Notes: generated by a model not told the origin, from the sequence alone. 64,000 nt of DNA from Svornostia sp051306365 (GCA_051306365.1 JBPPNC010000120.1:12366-76365); one strand, 5' to 3'. Counted from the first letter of the stretch, positions 8,464 to 17,198 are shown. Numbers and translations are program-made.

Positions 8464-11075
8464 GCCGTCCGCTGCACGCGCTGGCGGCTCTCGCCGCCGG
8501 GCGGCCGCGGCTCGTGCTGGCGGTATGCGTCCTTCTGACGCTGGCGGGCGCCGGGCTCTCGTTGCGGCTGCAGCCCGACGCCGGCAACGAGACGTTCGTG
8601 GGGGAGGAGAGCGTCACCTCCCAGGCGACGGAGGACCTTGCCGAGCGGTTCGGTGAGGACAGCGTCATCGTGCTGGTCCGGGGTGAGCTGAATCGGATCG
8701 TCCTGACGGACAACCTGCAGAAGGTCATGGGGCTCGAAGGCTGCCTATCCGGCAACGCGCCGCGCGGGGTCATCCCGCCCGGCGGCTCGCTTAGCCCGTG
8801 CGGCCGCCTGGCGGAGGACAAGCCCGTGAAGGTCGTCATCGGCCCGGGAACGTTCATCAACGAGTCGGTGCGCCAGATCCAACAGGGCTTCGCCGAACGC
8901 ACGAAGGCGCAGTCCGACCAGTCGGCGAGGGCGAGCAACGCGGCGAAGCAGCTCGCGCTCAAGCAGGGCAAGAGCAAGGCGGAGGCCGACAGGCTCGCGC
9001 TTCAGGCCCGCCGGCTCGTGGAGGCACAGGCGTATCGCGACCTCTTCCAGCTCGCGGTCCGCTACGGCCTGACGGGAGTGCCGAACCTCAACGACCCGAG
9101 CTTCATCTCCCAGCTCGTCTTCGATCCCGAACGCCCGGCCGGGACGCCGAAGGCGCGGTTCGCGTACCTGTTCCCCAGCCAGGACGCGGCGCTCATCCAG
9201 GTTCGCCTCACGCCGGGCCTCAGCGACGAGGAACGCCGCGCGGCCATCGCCGACATCCGCGAGGCGACGACGATGGAGGACTTCGCGCTCGACCAGGCGT
9301 CGTATGCGGTGACCGGCGCGCCGGTCGTGGTGGACGACCTCACGGATGCGATCAGCCGCTCGCTCATCATCCTGCTGCTGGCCGCCGTGCTGGTCATGGC
9401 CGCGATGCTCGCGCTGGTGTTTCCCAGCCGGCTGCGGCTCCTGCCGCTCGCTGTGGCGCTCGGCGCGGCGGCGATCACGTTCGGTGCGCTGTCGCTCGCT
9501 GGACAGCCGCTCACGATCGCGGCGATCGCCGTGCTCCCGGTGCTCATCGGCCTGGCCGTCGACTACGCCATCCAGCTGCAGGCCAGGGTGGAGGAGGTGC
9601 GCCGCCGCGACGGGCTGCGTGCTGCGCCTGCGGCCAAGCGCGCGGCGGCGCTCGGCGCGCCGACCGTCGCCACCGCCGCGGCCGCCACGATCGCCGGGTT
9701 CCTCGTCCTACTCCTGTCGCCCGTGCCGATGGTGCGCGGGTTCGGCGTGCTGCTCATCGTCGGCATCGTGGTCGCGTTCGTGCTGGCGCTGGCGGGCGGG
9801 ACCGCGGCACTCGTGCTGGCAGACGGCACGCCGGGGCGCTGGCGCACCCGCGTCGGCGGGTGGTTCGGGCCGCCGTTGCGGTGGGGCGGCCGGGTGCTGC
9901 GCGACAACCCACCGGTCCGGGCGGCGCGGCGGGCCGGCAGCCGCGTGGGTGGCGGTGCGCTCGCGCTGGCGGGTCGGCGGCCCGGCCGGGTCCTCCTCGT
10001 CGCCGCGGTGCTCGCGGTCGCCGGATGGGCGGCCGACACGCAGCTGAAGGTCCAGACCGACATCCTTGAGCTCGTCCCCCAGGACGAGCAGGCCGTGCGG
10101 GACCTGCGCAGCCTGCAGCAGACGACGGGTGTCGCCGGCCAGGTCGACGTGCTCGTCACGGGCGGCAACGTCGGGCGCGCCGCCACGATCGCCTGGCTCG
10201 GCGAGCTGCAGCGCAAGATCCTCAACCGCTACGGGTACAGCACCGAGCGCGGCTGTGGCGAGGCGGAGATCTGCCCCGCCTTCTCGCTGCCAGACCTGTT
10301 CAGCACGAGCGAAGGCGAGCTCACCCAGCAGCGCGTCAACGCCCTGCTCGACGCGATCCCGCCGTACTTCAGCCAGAACGTCATCACCCCCGACCGCCGT
10401 GCGGCGACGCTGGGATTCGGCTTGAAGCTCATGCCGCTCGACCGGCAGGAGCAGGTGCTCGACGAGCTTCGCCGTGGCCTGGACAGCGCCCCGCCCGGCG
10501 TAAGCGCGCGGCTCGCCGGCCTGCCGGTCCTCGCCGCCGAGGCCAACGCGAAGGTCTCCGGCCAGGGCCGCCGGATCGTCACGCTCCTCGCGGGTCTGCT
10601 GGCGGTCGCGCTCGTACTCCTCGTCACCCTGCGGTCGTGGCGGCGCGCGCTGGTCCCGCTCATCCCGATCGTGCTGGCGACCGGCTGGTCGGCGCTGCTG
10701 CTGTTCGCGCTGCGGATCGAGCTCAACCCACTGTCCGTGGTGCTCGGCGCGCTCGTCATCGCCATCTCCACGGAGTTCAGCGTGCTGCTCGCCGAGCGGT
10801 ATCGCAGTGAGCGCGTCCGCGGCCGGGAGATCGGCGAGGCGCTGCGGCAGGCGTACAGTTCGACCGGCGCTGCGGTGGCGGCGTCCGGAGTGACGGTCGT
10901 GGCCGGGTTCGCCGTGCTGATCCTCTCGGACTTCCCGATGATCCGGAACTTCGGCCTGGTCTGCGTCATCGACCTCAGCGTGTCGCTGCTCGGGGTGCTC
11001 GTCGTGCTGCCCGCCGCGCTGGTGTGGTCCGAGCGGCTCGCCGCACGCCGGCTCCCCGTGCCCGCGCCGGCATGA
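8460..11075 (+). CDS. RND superfamily transporter, MmpL/HAE3-like
   Basis: The product has 871 residues from the GTG at 8460 (GTGA overlap with the last mce gene). The architecture is the RND duplication: one helix at about 15-35, a large exported loop to about 295, five helices at about 300-460 (sterol-sensing-like block), then a second repeat with a helix near 505-525, a second exported loop and five helices at the C-terminus. HAE3/MmpL proteins export lipids or hopanoid-like molecules. Its place inside the mce operon suggests it exchanges lipid with the Mce channel, but direction and substrate are inference. Confidence 0.85.
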   Translation: MSRPLHALAALAAGRPRLVLAVCVLLTLAGAGLSLRLQPDAGNETFVGEESVTSQATEDLAERFGEDSVIVLVRGELNRIVLTDNLQKVMGLEGCLSGNAPRGVIPPGGSLSPCGRLAEDKPVKVVIGPGTFINESVRQIQQGFAERTKAQSDQSARASNAAKQLALKQGKSKAEADRLALQARRLVEAQAYRDLFQLAVRYGLTGVPNLNDPSFISQLVFDPERPAGTPKARFAYLFPSQDAALIQVRLTPGLSDEERRAAIADIREATTMEDFALDQASYAVTGAPVVVDDLTDAISRSLIILLLAAVLVMAAMLALVFPSRLRLLPLAVALGAAAITFGALSLAGQPLTIAAIAVLPVLIGLAVDYAIQLQARVEEVRRRDGLRAAPAAKRAAALGAPTVATAAAATIAGFLVLLLSPVPMVRGFGVLLIVGIVVAFVLALAGGTAALVLADGTPGRWRTRVGGWFGPPLRWGGRVLRDNPPVRAARRAGSRVGGGALALAGRRPGRVLLVAAVLAVAGWAADTQLKVQTDILELVPQDEQAVRDLRSLQQTTGVAGQVDVLVTGGNVGRAATIAWLGELQRKILNRYGYSTERGCGEAEICPAFSLPDLFSTSEGELTQQRVNALLDAIPPYFSQNVITPDRRAATLGFGLKLMPLDRQEQVLDELRRGLDSAPPGVSARLAGLPVLAAEANAKVSGQGRRIVTLLAGLLAVALVLLVTLRSWRRALVPLIPIVLATGWSALLLFALRIELNPLSVVLGALVIAISTEFSVLLAERYRSERVRGREIGEALRQAYSSTGAAVAASGVTVVAGFAVLILSDFPMIRNFGLVCVIDLSVSLLGVLVVLPAALVWSERLAARRLPVPAPA

Positions 11076-11674
11076 AGCGACTCGGCTGGTCGGGCTCCGT
11101 CGCGGGGGCGATGCTCGTGGTCGCCTTCCTGGGTCTCGGCTACGCGCTGTTTCAGGGCCGGGCCGACGACGCACCCGACAGCCTGCCGGTCGGCGAGGAG
11201 ATGCCGCCGTTCGCCACCCCACTCGTCCGGTCCGACCTCGAAGGGGACGCGAACGTCGCGACCCGCGAGGACCAGGGCGCGGCGGGAGCGCGGCCCGCAT
11301 GCGAGGTCCGGGGTCCGGCCATCCTCAACGGCTGCCAGCTCGCCGAACGCGGCCCGGTGGTCCTGACGTTCGTCGCGCAGGCGGGAAGCTGCATGGACCA
11401 GCTGCGCGCCCTCGAGCAGCTCAAGCGCGCCGAACCTGGGCTGCAGGTCGCCGCGATCGCGATCAAGGGCGACCGCGACAAGCTGCGCGAAGAACTCGAC
11501 CGCCGGCAGATCACCATCCCGGTGGGCTGGGATCGCGATGGCGCGCTCAGCGCCGTCTACCGGGTGCTGGTCTGCCCGCAGACCGTCTTTGCCGATCAGG
11601 GCGGGCGTGTGAGCAGCACCGCGTACGAGGAGCTCACGGCCGGCGAGCTGCGGCGACGCACGGGAACGCCGTGA
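11072..11674 (+). CDS. membrane-anchored thioredoxin-fold (redoxin/TlpA-like) protein
   Basis: The product has 200 residues. A single helix at about 6-28 anchors an exported domain. From about residue 105 the pattern fits a thioredoxin fold: a strand (VVLTFVAQAG), a Cys at the usual active-site position (SCMDQL), then VCPQTVFADQGGRV, which matches the cis-Pro strand. The resolving Cys of a CXXC motif is absent; the only other candidate partners are Cys in the pre-strand loops. It may act as a single-Cys peroxiredoxin-like or redox chaperone for the Mce/RND proteins. The ATGA overlap puts it in the same operon. Confidence 0.7.
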   Translation: MKRLGWSGSVAGAMLVVAFLGLGYALFQGRADDAPDSLPVGEEMPPFATPLVRSDLEGDANVATREDQGAAGARPACEVRGPAILNGCQLAERGPVVLTFVAQAGSCMDQLRALEQLKRAEPGLQVAAIAIKGDRDKLREELDRRQITIPVGWDRDGALSAVYRVLVCPQTVFADQGGRVSSTAYEELTAGELRRRTGTP

Positions 11675-12273
11675 CCGGACGGTCGGCCCCGCGGCGCGGC
11701 GCGATCGACCCTGAGATCGAGGCCGACGTGCCCGGGATCGCCCTGTGGGAGCTCACCGCGCCGGCGGCGCTGCACCGCCGCCGTGACCCCGACGTCCGCG
11801 ACCGGCTGCGCGAGCTGGCGAGCCGCATCACCGGAGCGGTGGCGATCGAGGCACGGCAGGACGAGATCGTCCACGCCTACCGGGTCGCATTCCGGCACAC
11901 CGGCCTCGACCCCGACGTCGACCGCACGCCGTACGAGGCCGCGCTGCTCGAGCGGCTCAAGCACGGCGGCTTCCCGTCGCGCGACGTCGTCACCGACGCG
12001 TTGCTGCTGGCGCTGCTCGATACGAAGGTCGCGGTGGTTGCCTGCGACGACGCGGCGCTCCGCGGTCCGCTGCGGGTGACGGTGGAGGACGGCGCGATCA
12101 TCCTCGCCGATGAGGCGCGGACGGTGGCCCCGCTGTGGGGCGCGCCGGCCCCCGGACTGCTCCCGTCCGCCGACACGGCCGCCGTTCGCCTGGCTGCGGT
12201 GACCCCGGGCGGCGTGCCGGCCGTCGCGGCCTGGGAGGCGCTGGACCGCGTCGCAGACCTCCTGGCCCCGTAG
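11671..12273 (+). CDS. B3/B4 tRNA-binding-domain-like protein
   Basis: The product has 200 residues from the GTG at 11671 (GTGA overlap). It resembles free-standing proteins with the B3/B4 fold of the phenylalanyl-tRNA synthetase beta chain: HAYRVAFRHTGLDPDVDRTPYE, then VVTDALLLALLDTKVAVVACD and a terminal sheet. Family members are often proposed to act in editing or in removing non-protein amino acids, without firm proof. It ends the mce operon in this window; a role in lipid transport is not obvious, so it may simply be co-transcribed. Confidence 0.65.
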   Translation: MTGRSAPRRGAIDPEIEADVPGIALWELTAPAALHRRRDPDVRDRLRELASRITGAVAIEARQDEIVHAYRVAFRHTGLDPDVDRTPYEAALLERLKHGGFPSRDVVTDALLLALLDTKVAVVACDDAALRGPLRVTVEDGAIILADEARTVAPLWGAPAPGLLPSADTAAVRLAAVTPGGVPAVAAWEALDRVADLLAP

Positions 12274-12308
12274 CCGCCCGTTGGTACGATCCGCCTCGGA
12301 GGATCTGG

Positions 12309-12785
12309 ATGGCCGCGCTCGCCGCACCGCAGCAGCACCCGCTGACGATCACCACCGTCGATGACGCCGCCGCGCGCGCCACGCTGCGCGCCCAGCTGCG
12401 CCACCTCGAGCGGGAACTCGCCCAGCTGGCCTCCGACGCCTTCGCCGACCCCGGGGACCGCCGTCCGATCCTGCCGGCAGGGACCGCGGGACGGCATCGC
12501 GCCCACCTCCCGACGTTCGCCGAGCTCGAGGCCCAGCGCGACCTGCTGGTCGCCCGCGTGGCCGAGGCCCGCACGCACCGCGCCGCGCGGGGTGCCGAGG
12601 TCGAGCAGGCCCGCGCGTTCCTCGAGGAGGTCCGTCGGGCACCCGAACGACATCCGTACGTCCGCATCCGGAAGGCCGATCTGGGAGAGCCTGGGTGCGG
12701 CAGCTACCGGGTGCGCCCGAAGCTCGGGATCATCGGCATGCTCGCCGGCTGGTGGCAGGTCAAGCTCTCCTCGGGCTGCCCATAA
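12309..12785 (+). CDS. conserved-looking hypothetical protein with central coiled coil
   Basis: This 158-residue product has no family I can name. The ATG at 12309 is preceded by a good Shine-Dalgarno (GGAGGA at 12298-12303) and by a TACGAT hexamer at 12284-12289, so it may have its own promoter after the mce operon. Residues about 25-120 are rich in Ala/Arg/Glu/Leu and look helical. The C-terminal 40 residues (GCGSYRVRPKLGIIGMLAGW) look like a compact sheet with two Cys. No signal peptide or membrane segment is seen. Confidence 0.7.
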   Translation: MAALAAPQQHPLTITTVDDAAARATLRAQLRHLERELAQLASDAFADPGDRRPILPAGTAGRHRAHLPTFAELEAQRDLLVARVAEARTHRAARGAEVEQARAFLEEVRRAPERHPYVRIRKADLGEPGCGSYRVRPKLGIIGMLAGWWQVKLSSGCP

Positions 12786-12824
12786 CGCCTGCACAACGCC
12801 AGCCGACTAGCCTCCGCCCGACGT

Positions 12825-13295
12825 ATGGGACGTCGCAGCCGCAAGCGTGGGGGCCCGAGCCCGGTGTCCGCCCCCACGCCATCCGTATCCCGCGCCCGCG
12901 CGTCGCGCCACCGCGCGCCCACGAAGGACGCGCCGAAGCCGCCCTGGGCGCCGTTCCCGCTCGTCGAGGTCCTGATCGTCACCGGCCTGGTGTTCGTCGT
13001 CGTCGGCCTCGTCATGGGGCAGGGGCAGGGCCGCACGGTGCTGGGCTTCGGCATCGCGGTGATCTGCCTCGCGTCGCTCGAGGTCGCGATCCGCGAGCAC
13101 GTCACCGGATTTCGGTCGCACAGCATGCTGCTGGCGCTCATCCCGACGGCGATCGCGGTCGCGATCTCGTGGTTCGCCGCCGAGCTCACCGCCGTCGTCC
13201 GGCTCGGCATCACCGTCGCGGCGTTCCTCATCTCGTTCCTCGCCCTGCGCGAGGTGTTCCGTCGTCGATCCGGAGGACTGAGCTTCCGTGCCTGA
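12825..13295 (+). CDS. four-helix integral membrane protein of unknown function
   Basis: The product has 156 residues. A basic Ser/Pro/Arg-rich cytoplasmic N-terminus of about 45 residues precedes four hydrophobic segments at about 47-66, 70-88, 100-118 and 120-140. No catalytic motif is visible. A TAGCCT hexamer lies 11 bases before the ATG, implying a very short leader. The stop codon overlaps the GTG start of the VOC gene by 8 bases, so the two are probably coupled. Confidence 0.7.
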   Translation: MGRRSRKRGGPSPVSAPTPSVSRARASRHRAPTKDAPKPPWAPFPLVEVLIVTGLVFVVVGLVMGQGQGRTVLGFGIAVICLASLEVAIREHVTGFRSHSMLLALIPTAIAVAISWFAAELTAVVRLGITVAAFLISFLALREVFRRRSGGLSFRA

Positions 13296-13749
13296 CCCCG
13301 CCGAGCCGCGCCGCATGGCGATCCGCGGCCTGCATCACCTCACCCTGATCAGCTCCGACCTGCAGGCGACCACCGCCTTCTACCGCGATCTTCTGGGCCT
13401 CGCGCTCGTGCAGGAGACGACCAGCGACGACGATCCGGATGCGCGGCACTCGTGGTTCGACACCGGGGGAGGTCAGCGCATCTCGTTCCTCGAGTACGCG
13501 TCCATGGGCCCGGGCGTCGTGGGGAAGGGCTCAACGCACCACATCGCGCTGACGGTCGACAGCGCGGAGGAACTCGCCGGCTGGCGTGACTACCTCGCGC
13601 AGCACGGGGTGGCGACGAGCGAGATCTTCTCGCGCAACGGTTTCCACTCCCTGTACCTGCGGGACCCCGACGGGCACATCCTGGAGCTTGCGACGCGGGT
13701 CGGCGCGGCGGCGCCGCCTCCGGCGCCGCCCGTTCCGATCACGTCCTAG
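13288..13749 (+). CDS. VOC superfamily (glyoxalase/dioxygenase-like) protein
   Basis: The product has 153 residues, with one betaalphabetabetabeta pair typical of vicinal-oxygen-chelate proteins. Metal-ligand candidates are His in GLHHLTL near the start, His in STHHIAL in the middle and Glu in HILELAT near the end. VOC proteins include lyases, dioxygenases and resistance proteins, so the substrate is open. The GTG start at 13288 has GGAGGA upstream; the ATG at 13315 is an alternative. A short Ala/Pro tail follows the fold. The stop TAG overlaps the stop of the convergent mIHF gene. Confidence 0.8.
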   Translation: MPDPAEPRRMAIRGLHHLTLISSDLQATTAFYRDLLGLALVQETTSDDDPDARHSWFDTGGGQRISFLEYASMGPGVVGKGSTHHIALTVDSAEELAGWRDYLAQHGVATSEIFSRNGFHSLYLRDPDGHILELATRVGAAAPPPAPPVPITS

Positions 13750-14144
13750 GCCGCGAGGCGCACCTCGCGCCGTCCGACCGATTCGTCCGCGCTCCGATGC
13801 GAGGACGGCGGGCGCTCGTCGAGGGCCTGCGACACCGCGTGGCGCTGGCGCTCGGTGAGCGAACCCACCGTCTTCGTCTCCGTGAGGGGGATGGCGGAGA
13901 GGAACTTCCTGCAGCGGGTACGACCCCACCGCTTCTGACTCATCAGGAGATGGGCGACGGTCATGCTCGCCGCCTCCCACGGCGTGCTGAGCACCACGTC
14001 GCCGACCGTGATCTCCCCGGCGCCGATACGGCGCTTGAGCTCGGCCCGAGCCAGTCGGACCTCATTGGCGCGCTGAAGCGCCACCAGGTGCTGGGGTGCA
14101 GCACCCGTCTCATGCCCAGGGGAAATCGTCGCTGTCGCGTTCAT
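13746..14144 (-). CDS. mihF: integration host factor, actinobacterial type (mIHF)
   Basis: The product has 132 residues from the ATG at 14144, which has a strong GGGAGGA ribosome binding site at the right distance. The core matches mIHF: an Arg/Ala-rich helix (LARAELKRRIGAGEITV), then a helix-two-turn-helix (VAHLLMSQKRWGRTRCRKFL) and the closing SLTERQRHAV. mIHF binds and bends DNA and is a nucleoid protein in actinobacteria. It carries an N-terminal extension of about 25 residues and a polar C-terminal tail relative to the roughly 105-residue mycobacterial protein. Confidence 0.88.
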   Translation of the reverse strand: MNATATISPGHETGAAPQHLVALQRANEVRLARAELKRRIGAGEITVGDVVLSTPWEAASMTVAHLLMSQKRWGRTRCRKFLSAIPLTETKTVGSLTERQRHAVSQALDERPPSSHRSADESVGRREVRLAA

Positions 14145-14450
14145 CTGTCCTCCCTGCTGACCTCGCTCTTCCGGCGTCGAGGTCAACGTTGCCTTGGATG
14201 TTCTCTGACCGCATGCACGCACACGACCGCCATCCGGGGCCCTCGCGGAGACGTACGACCCTGGCTGCCCGAACCCCTCCCGTGGTGTCCGGACGGCTCG
14301 CATGTCTCCCCCGGTGCGTCGCGCTGAGCGCCCCGCGAAGCTATGACAGGGGCGCCGCCGCGGTCAACGGACAACCGTCCGGCCCGTTCGCTAATAGCGC
14401 CTTTTTTCTCTTGTGACGGTCTTGTGAAATTCCGGACAAGGAAATAACGC
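14145..14450. other. intergenic region upstream of mihF
   Basis: No gene is seen in these 306 bases. On the minus strand a TTGACC (14362-14367) lies about 16 bases before CATAGCT, a weak candidate promoter for mihF that would give a leader of roughly 190 bases. Nearby are a small inverted repeat (CGGAC, loop, GTCCG at 14068-14081 plus 300, that is 14368-14381) and a T6 run at 14402-14407 after a 4-bp hairpin. The end adjoining 14451 receives the 3' end of the synthase gene. Confidence 0.4.
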
Positions 14451-15710
14451 TCAGGATGCGCTGATCGGTGAGGGGAGCGGGCCGTGCTCAGCCTCAAACG
14501 CGGCTTTCACCTCGCCGACGCGGCGCAGCGCCTCGTCGAGCGTCGCGGTGTCGTGTGTGGCCATGACGCTCGTGCGCAGCAGGGCGCCACCCGGCGGTAC
14601 GGCGGGGTGAACCGCGACGTTGACGAACACGCCGGCGTCCCACAGCGCCTTCCACAGCAGGCCGGCCTTCCAGTCGTCCTCGACGAGGACGGGGACCACG
14701 GGCGTCGTGATGCCGTTCTCGCTCTCGATGACCAAGAACCCCAGCTCGTGGAGCCCCTCGCGCCAGTGGCGGGCGTTCTCGAGGACCTGCGCCATGAGCT
14801 GCGGTCCCTCCTCCGAACGGACGATACGCAGCGCGGCCAGGGCGGCGCCCACGGCGGCCGGGACCGCCGACGCCGTGAAGAGGAACGCGCGGCTCTGGAT
14901 GCGCAGGTACTCGATGACCTCGCTCGATCCGGCCAGGAACCCGCCGCAGGACGCCAGCGACTTGCTGAACGTCCCCATCCGCAGGTCAACGCGGTCCTCG
15001 ACCCCCAGCAGCTCGCTGGCGCCGGCGCCGCGCGCTCCCAGCACGCCGGCGCCGTGGGCCTCGTCGACCATCAGCCGCGCGCCGTAGCGCTCGGCGAGGT
15101 CGGCGATCTCCTTCAGCGGCGCGACATCACCCTCCATGCTGAAGACGCCGTCGACGACGATGAGGACGCCGCCCGGGTCGTCGATCGCCCGTGAGAGGGC
15201 CTTCTCGAGCTTGTCGAGCTTGTTGTGGCGGAACGGGCGCAGCTTGGCCTTGCTCAGCAGACACCCGTCGAGAATGGACGCGTGATCGGCGCTGTCGACG
15301 ATCACGGTGTCCTCGGGGCCCAGCAGGGTCCCGAGCGCGCCCAGGTTCGCCTGGTGGCCGGTGGTGAAGACGATGGCGTCCTCGGTGCCCATCCACGCGG
15401 CGATCTCGCGCTCGAGCTCGAGATGCAGCGGGGTGGTGCCGTTGAGCAGCCGTGAACCCGTGAGGCCCGTGCCGTAGGTCTCCAGCGCCTCGCGCGCACC
15501 GGCGATGACCCGTGGGTCGCCGGTCAGGCCGAGGTAGTTGTTGGAGCCGAGCATGATCCGCTCGGCGCCCTCCATCTCCATGACGGGGGCGGCGGGGGAC
15601 TCCACAACCCGGAAGAAGGGGAGCATGTCCGCTTCCTGGGCCGCGCGCAGGATCTCGGCGCGCTCGTGGCCCCGTACCTTGGCGAAGACGTCGATGCCGG
15701 TCTGGCTCAC
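14451..15710 (-). CDS. alpha-oxoamine synthase (Kbl/BioF/serine palmitoyltransferase family)
   Basis: The product has 419 residues and is PLP-dependent, fold type I. Visible motifs are GSNNYLGL near residue 60, the aldimine-lysine segment GTFSKSLASCGG with K250, and VDEAHGAGVLG. The family condenses an amino acid with an acyl-CoA: Kbl (glycine + acetyl-CoA), BioF (alanine + pimeloyl thioester) or serine palmitoyltransferase. The internal sequence (LPFFRVVES, ERIMLGSNNY) looks more like the Kbl/SPT-like branch than BioF, but this is not decisive. The GTG at 15710 fits family N-termini; an ATG at 15780 with GGGAG upstream is an alternative that would overlap the divergent gene. Confidence 0.85.
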   Translation of the reverse strand: MSQTGIDVFAKVRGHERAEILRAAQEADMLPFFRVVESPAAPVMEMEGAERIMLGSNNYLGLTGDPRVIAGAREALETYGTGLTGSRLLNGTTPLHLELEREIAAWMGTEDAIVFTTGHQANLGALGTLLGPEDTVIVDSADHASILDGCLLSKAKLRPFRHNKLDKLEKALSRAIDDPGGVLIVVDGVFSMEGDVAPLKEIADLAERYGARLMVDEAHGAGVLGARGAGASELLGVEDRVDLRMGTFSKSLASCGGFLAGSSEVIEYLRIQSRAFLFTASAVPAAVGAALAALRIVRSEEGPQLMAQVLENARHWREGLHELGFLVIESENGITTPVVPVLVEDDWKAGLLWKALWDAGVFVNVAVHPAVPPGGALLRTSVMATHDTATLDEALRRVGEVKAAFEAEHGPLPSPISAS

Positions 15711-15712
15711 GG

Positions 15713-15718
15713 TAGGGT
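15713..15718 (+). promoter_or_regulatory. -10-like TAGGGT, leaderless spacing
   Basis: TAGGGT ends 8 bases before the ATG at 15727. With a usual 6-8 base distance to the transcription start, the transcript would begin at or next to the start codon. The whole divergent spacer is only 16 bases, so a leader with a ribosome binding site has no room. No -35 is recognisable. Confidence 0.5.
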
Positions 15719-15726
15719 TGCCCTCG

Positions 15727-16881
15727 ATGTCGGTGGTCGTGCAGCCCGTCGCCGGGCGACGGGATCTGCGGGAGTTCATCGAGCTCCCGTTTCGCCTGCA
15801 TGCTACCTCGCCGTGCTGGGTCCCCCCGCTGCGGTTCGAGCGCCGGCAGTTCCTCAATCCCAAGCGCAACGCGTTCTTCAGGCACGGCGACGCGCAGCTC
15901 TTCCTCGCCCGCCGTGACGGGCAGGTCGTGGGGCGGATCAGCGCGCAGGTCAACGCCGCGTTCGACGCCCAGCACACCGACGAGCCGTCCACGGGCATGT
16001 TCGGGTTCCTCGAGTTCGAAGAGGACGCGGAGGTCGCCGCCGCGCTGCTGAACGCGGCCGCCGGCTGGGTCCGCGAGCAGGGCCGCGAGCGGATGCTCGG
16101 CCCGATGGACTTCACCATGAACGACGAGGCGGGCGTGCTCATCGAGGGCTTCGACCGCGAGGCGGTCATCAAGCAGCCCTGGCAGCCCCCGTACTACCAG
16201 CGGATCCTCGAGGAGCTCGACATGGCCAAGGCCATGGACCTCTTCATGTGGGAGCTGAAGATCAGCGACCGCGACTCGATCCGCCCGATCATCTTCCGGC
16301 TCGCCGACGAGGTGGAGCCCAAGTACGGCATCCGGCTGCGCAAGATGTCCCGGCGGCACCTGCGCCGCGAGATGGACCTGTTCGCCGAGGTCTACAACGC
16401 CGCGTGGCGGACGAACTGGGACTTCGTGCCGTACGACAAGGCCGACCTCGACTACCTGGCCTCCGAGCTGCAGCTCGTCTTCGACCGCGACTGGTTCATG
16501 GTCGCCGAAGGCCCGGAGGGGGAGATCATCGGCGTGGCGATCACGATCCCCGATATCAACATGGTCCTGAAGAAGATGAACGGCCGGATCCTCCCCTTCG
16601 GCTGGTGGCACTACCTGCGGCGCCGGAAGATCACCACGCGCTGTCGCGTCAGCTTCCTGGGCGTCAAGCCCGAGTTCCAGCACACCGGGATCGCGGCGAA
16701 GATGTACGTCGAGCACTTCGACATGGCGGAGAAGACCCCGGTCAAGTGGGGCGAGATGGGCTGGATCCTCGAGACGAACACCGCCATGAACCGCGGCATG
16801 GAGGCCATGGGCGGGCGGATCGTCAAGAAGTACCGGATGTATGAGCGACCGGTCGCCCGGGTAGCCTCCGGCCCATCGTGA
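15727..16881 (+). CDS. GNAT-like acyltransferase family protein (YghO-like)
   Basis: The product has 384 residues. The N-terminal part (LREFIELPFRLHATSPCWVPPL, then NAFFRHGDAQLFLA) and the C-terminal part (FLGVKPEFQHTGIAAKMY) have the look of the large, poorly characterised GNAT-like family that includes E. coli YghO. The latter segment fits an acetyl-CoA-binding strand-turn-helix. It is divergently paired with the alpha-oxoamine synthase 16 bases away. That pairing suggests a shared acyl-transfer pathway, possibly lipid, but this is inference. Confidence 0.7.
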   Translation: MSVVVQPVAGRRDLREFIELPFRLHATSPCWVPPLRFERRQFLNPKRNAFFRHGDAQLFLARRDGQVVGRISAQVNAAFDAQHTDEPSTGMFGFLEFEEDAEVAAALLNAAAGWVREQGRERMLGPMDFTMNDEAGVLIEGFDREAVIKQPWQPPYYQRILEELDMAKAMDLFMWELKISDRDSIRPIIFRLADEVEPKYGIRLRKMSRRHLRREMDLFAEVYNAAWRTNWDFVPYDKADLDYLASELQLVFDRDWFMVAEGPEGEIIGVAITIPDINMVLKKMNGRILPFGWWHYLRRRKITTRCRVSFLGVKPEFQHTGIAAKMYVEHFDMAEKTPVKWGEMGWILETNTAMNRGMEAMGGRIVKKYRMYERPVARVASGPS

Positions 16882-17192
16882 CCCCCGGTTCCTCAGCGAG
16901 CAATCTGCCCGCGCCGCGGGACGCCGAGCCGTGGGGCGACGACGAGCCCGTCGACGCCGTCCCGGTCCTCGACACCCCGCGCGAGATCCAGGCCGTGTCG
17001 GTGGCGCCGCTGGCACGCCAGGCCGCGGCCGTCGCGGCGACGAGCTTCCTCTGCGGGGCCACGGCGATCGTCCTCGTCCGGAGCCGCCGTGCGCGCCGGC
17101 ACCGGATCAAGCTCCGCGGGGGGCGGCGGCGCGGCCGGAAGGTCGTCTCGTCGCACAGCTTCCTCGTCGACGTGCATGTCCTGGGTCGCTGA
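16878..17192 (+). CDS. small single-helix membrane protein, unknown
   Basis: The product has 104 residues from the GTG at 16878, which overlaps the previous stop (GTGA). An acidic Pro-rich N-terminus is followed by a hydrophobic segment at about 47-66 and a strongly basic stretch (RSRRARRHRIKLRGGRRRGRK). It is probably membrane-inserted with the basic part inside. It is translationally coupled to the GNAT-like gene. No known family is recognised. Confidence 0.6.
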   Translation: MTPGSSASNLPAPRDAEPWGDDEPVDAVPVLDTPREIQAVSVAPLARQAAAVAATSFLCGATAIVLVRSRRARRHRIKLRGGRRRGRKVVSSHSFLVDVHVLGR

Positions 17193-17198
17193 CACATG

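Noticed and set aside
14385..14408. intrinsic terminator (CGCTAATAGCG then T6) on the + strand
   Set aside because: The stem is only about 4 bp and no + strand gene ends nearby.
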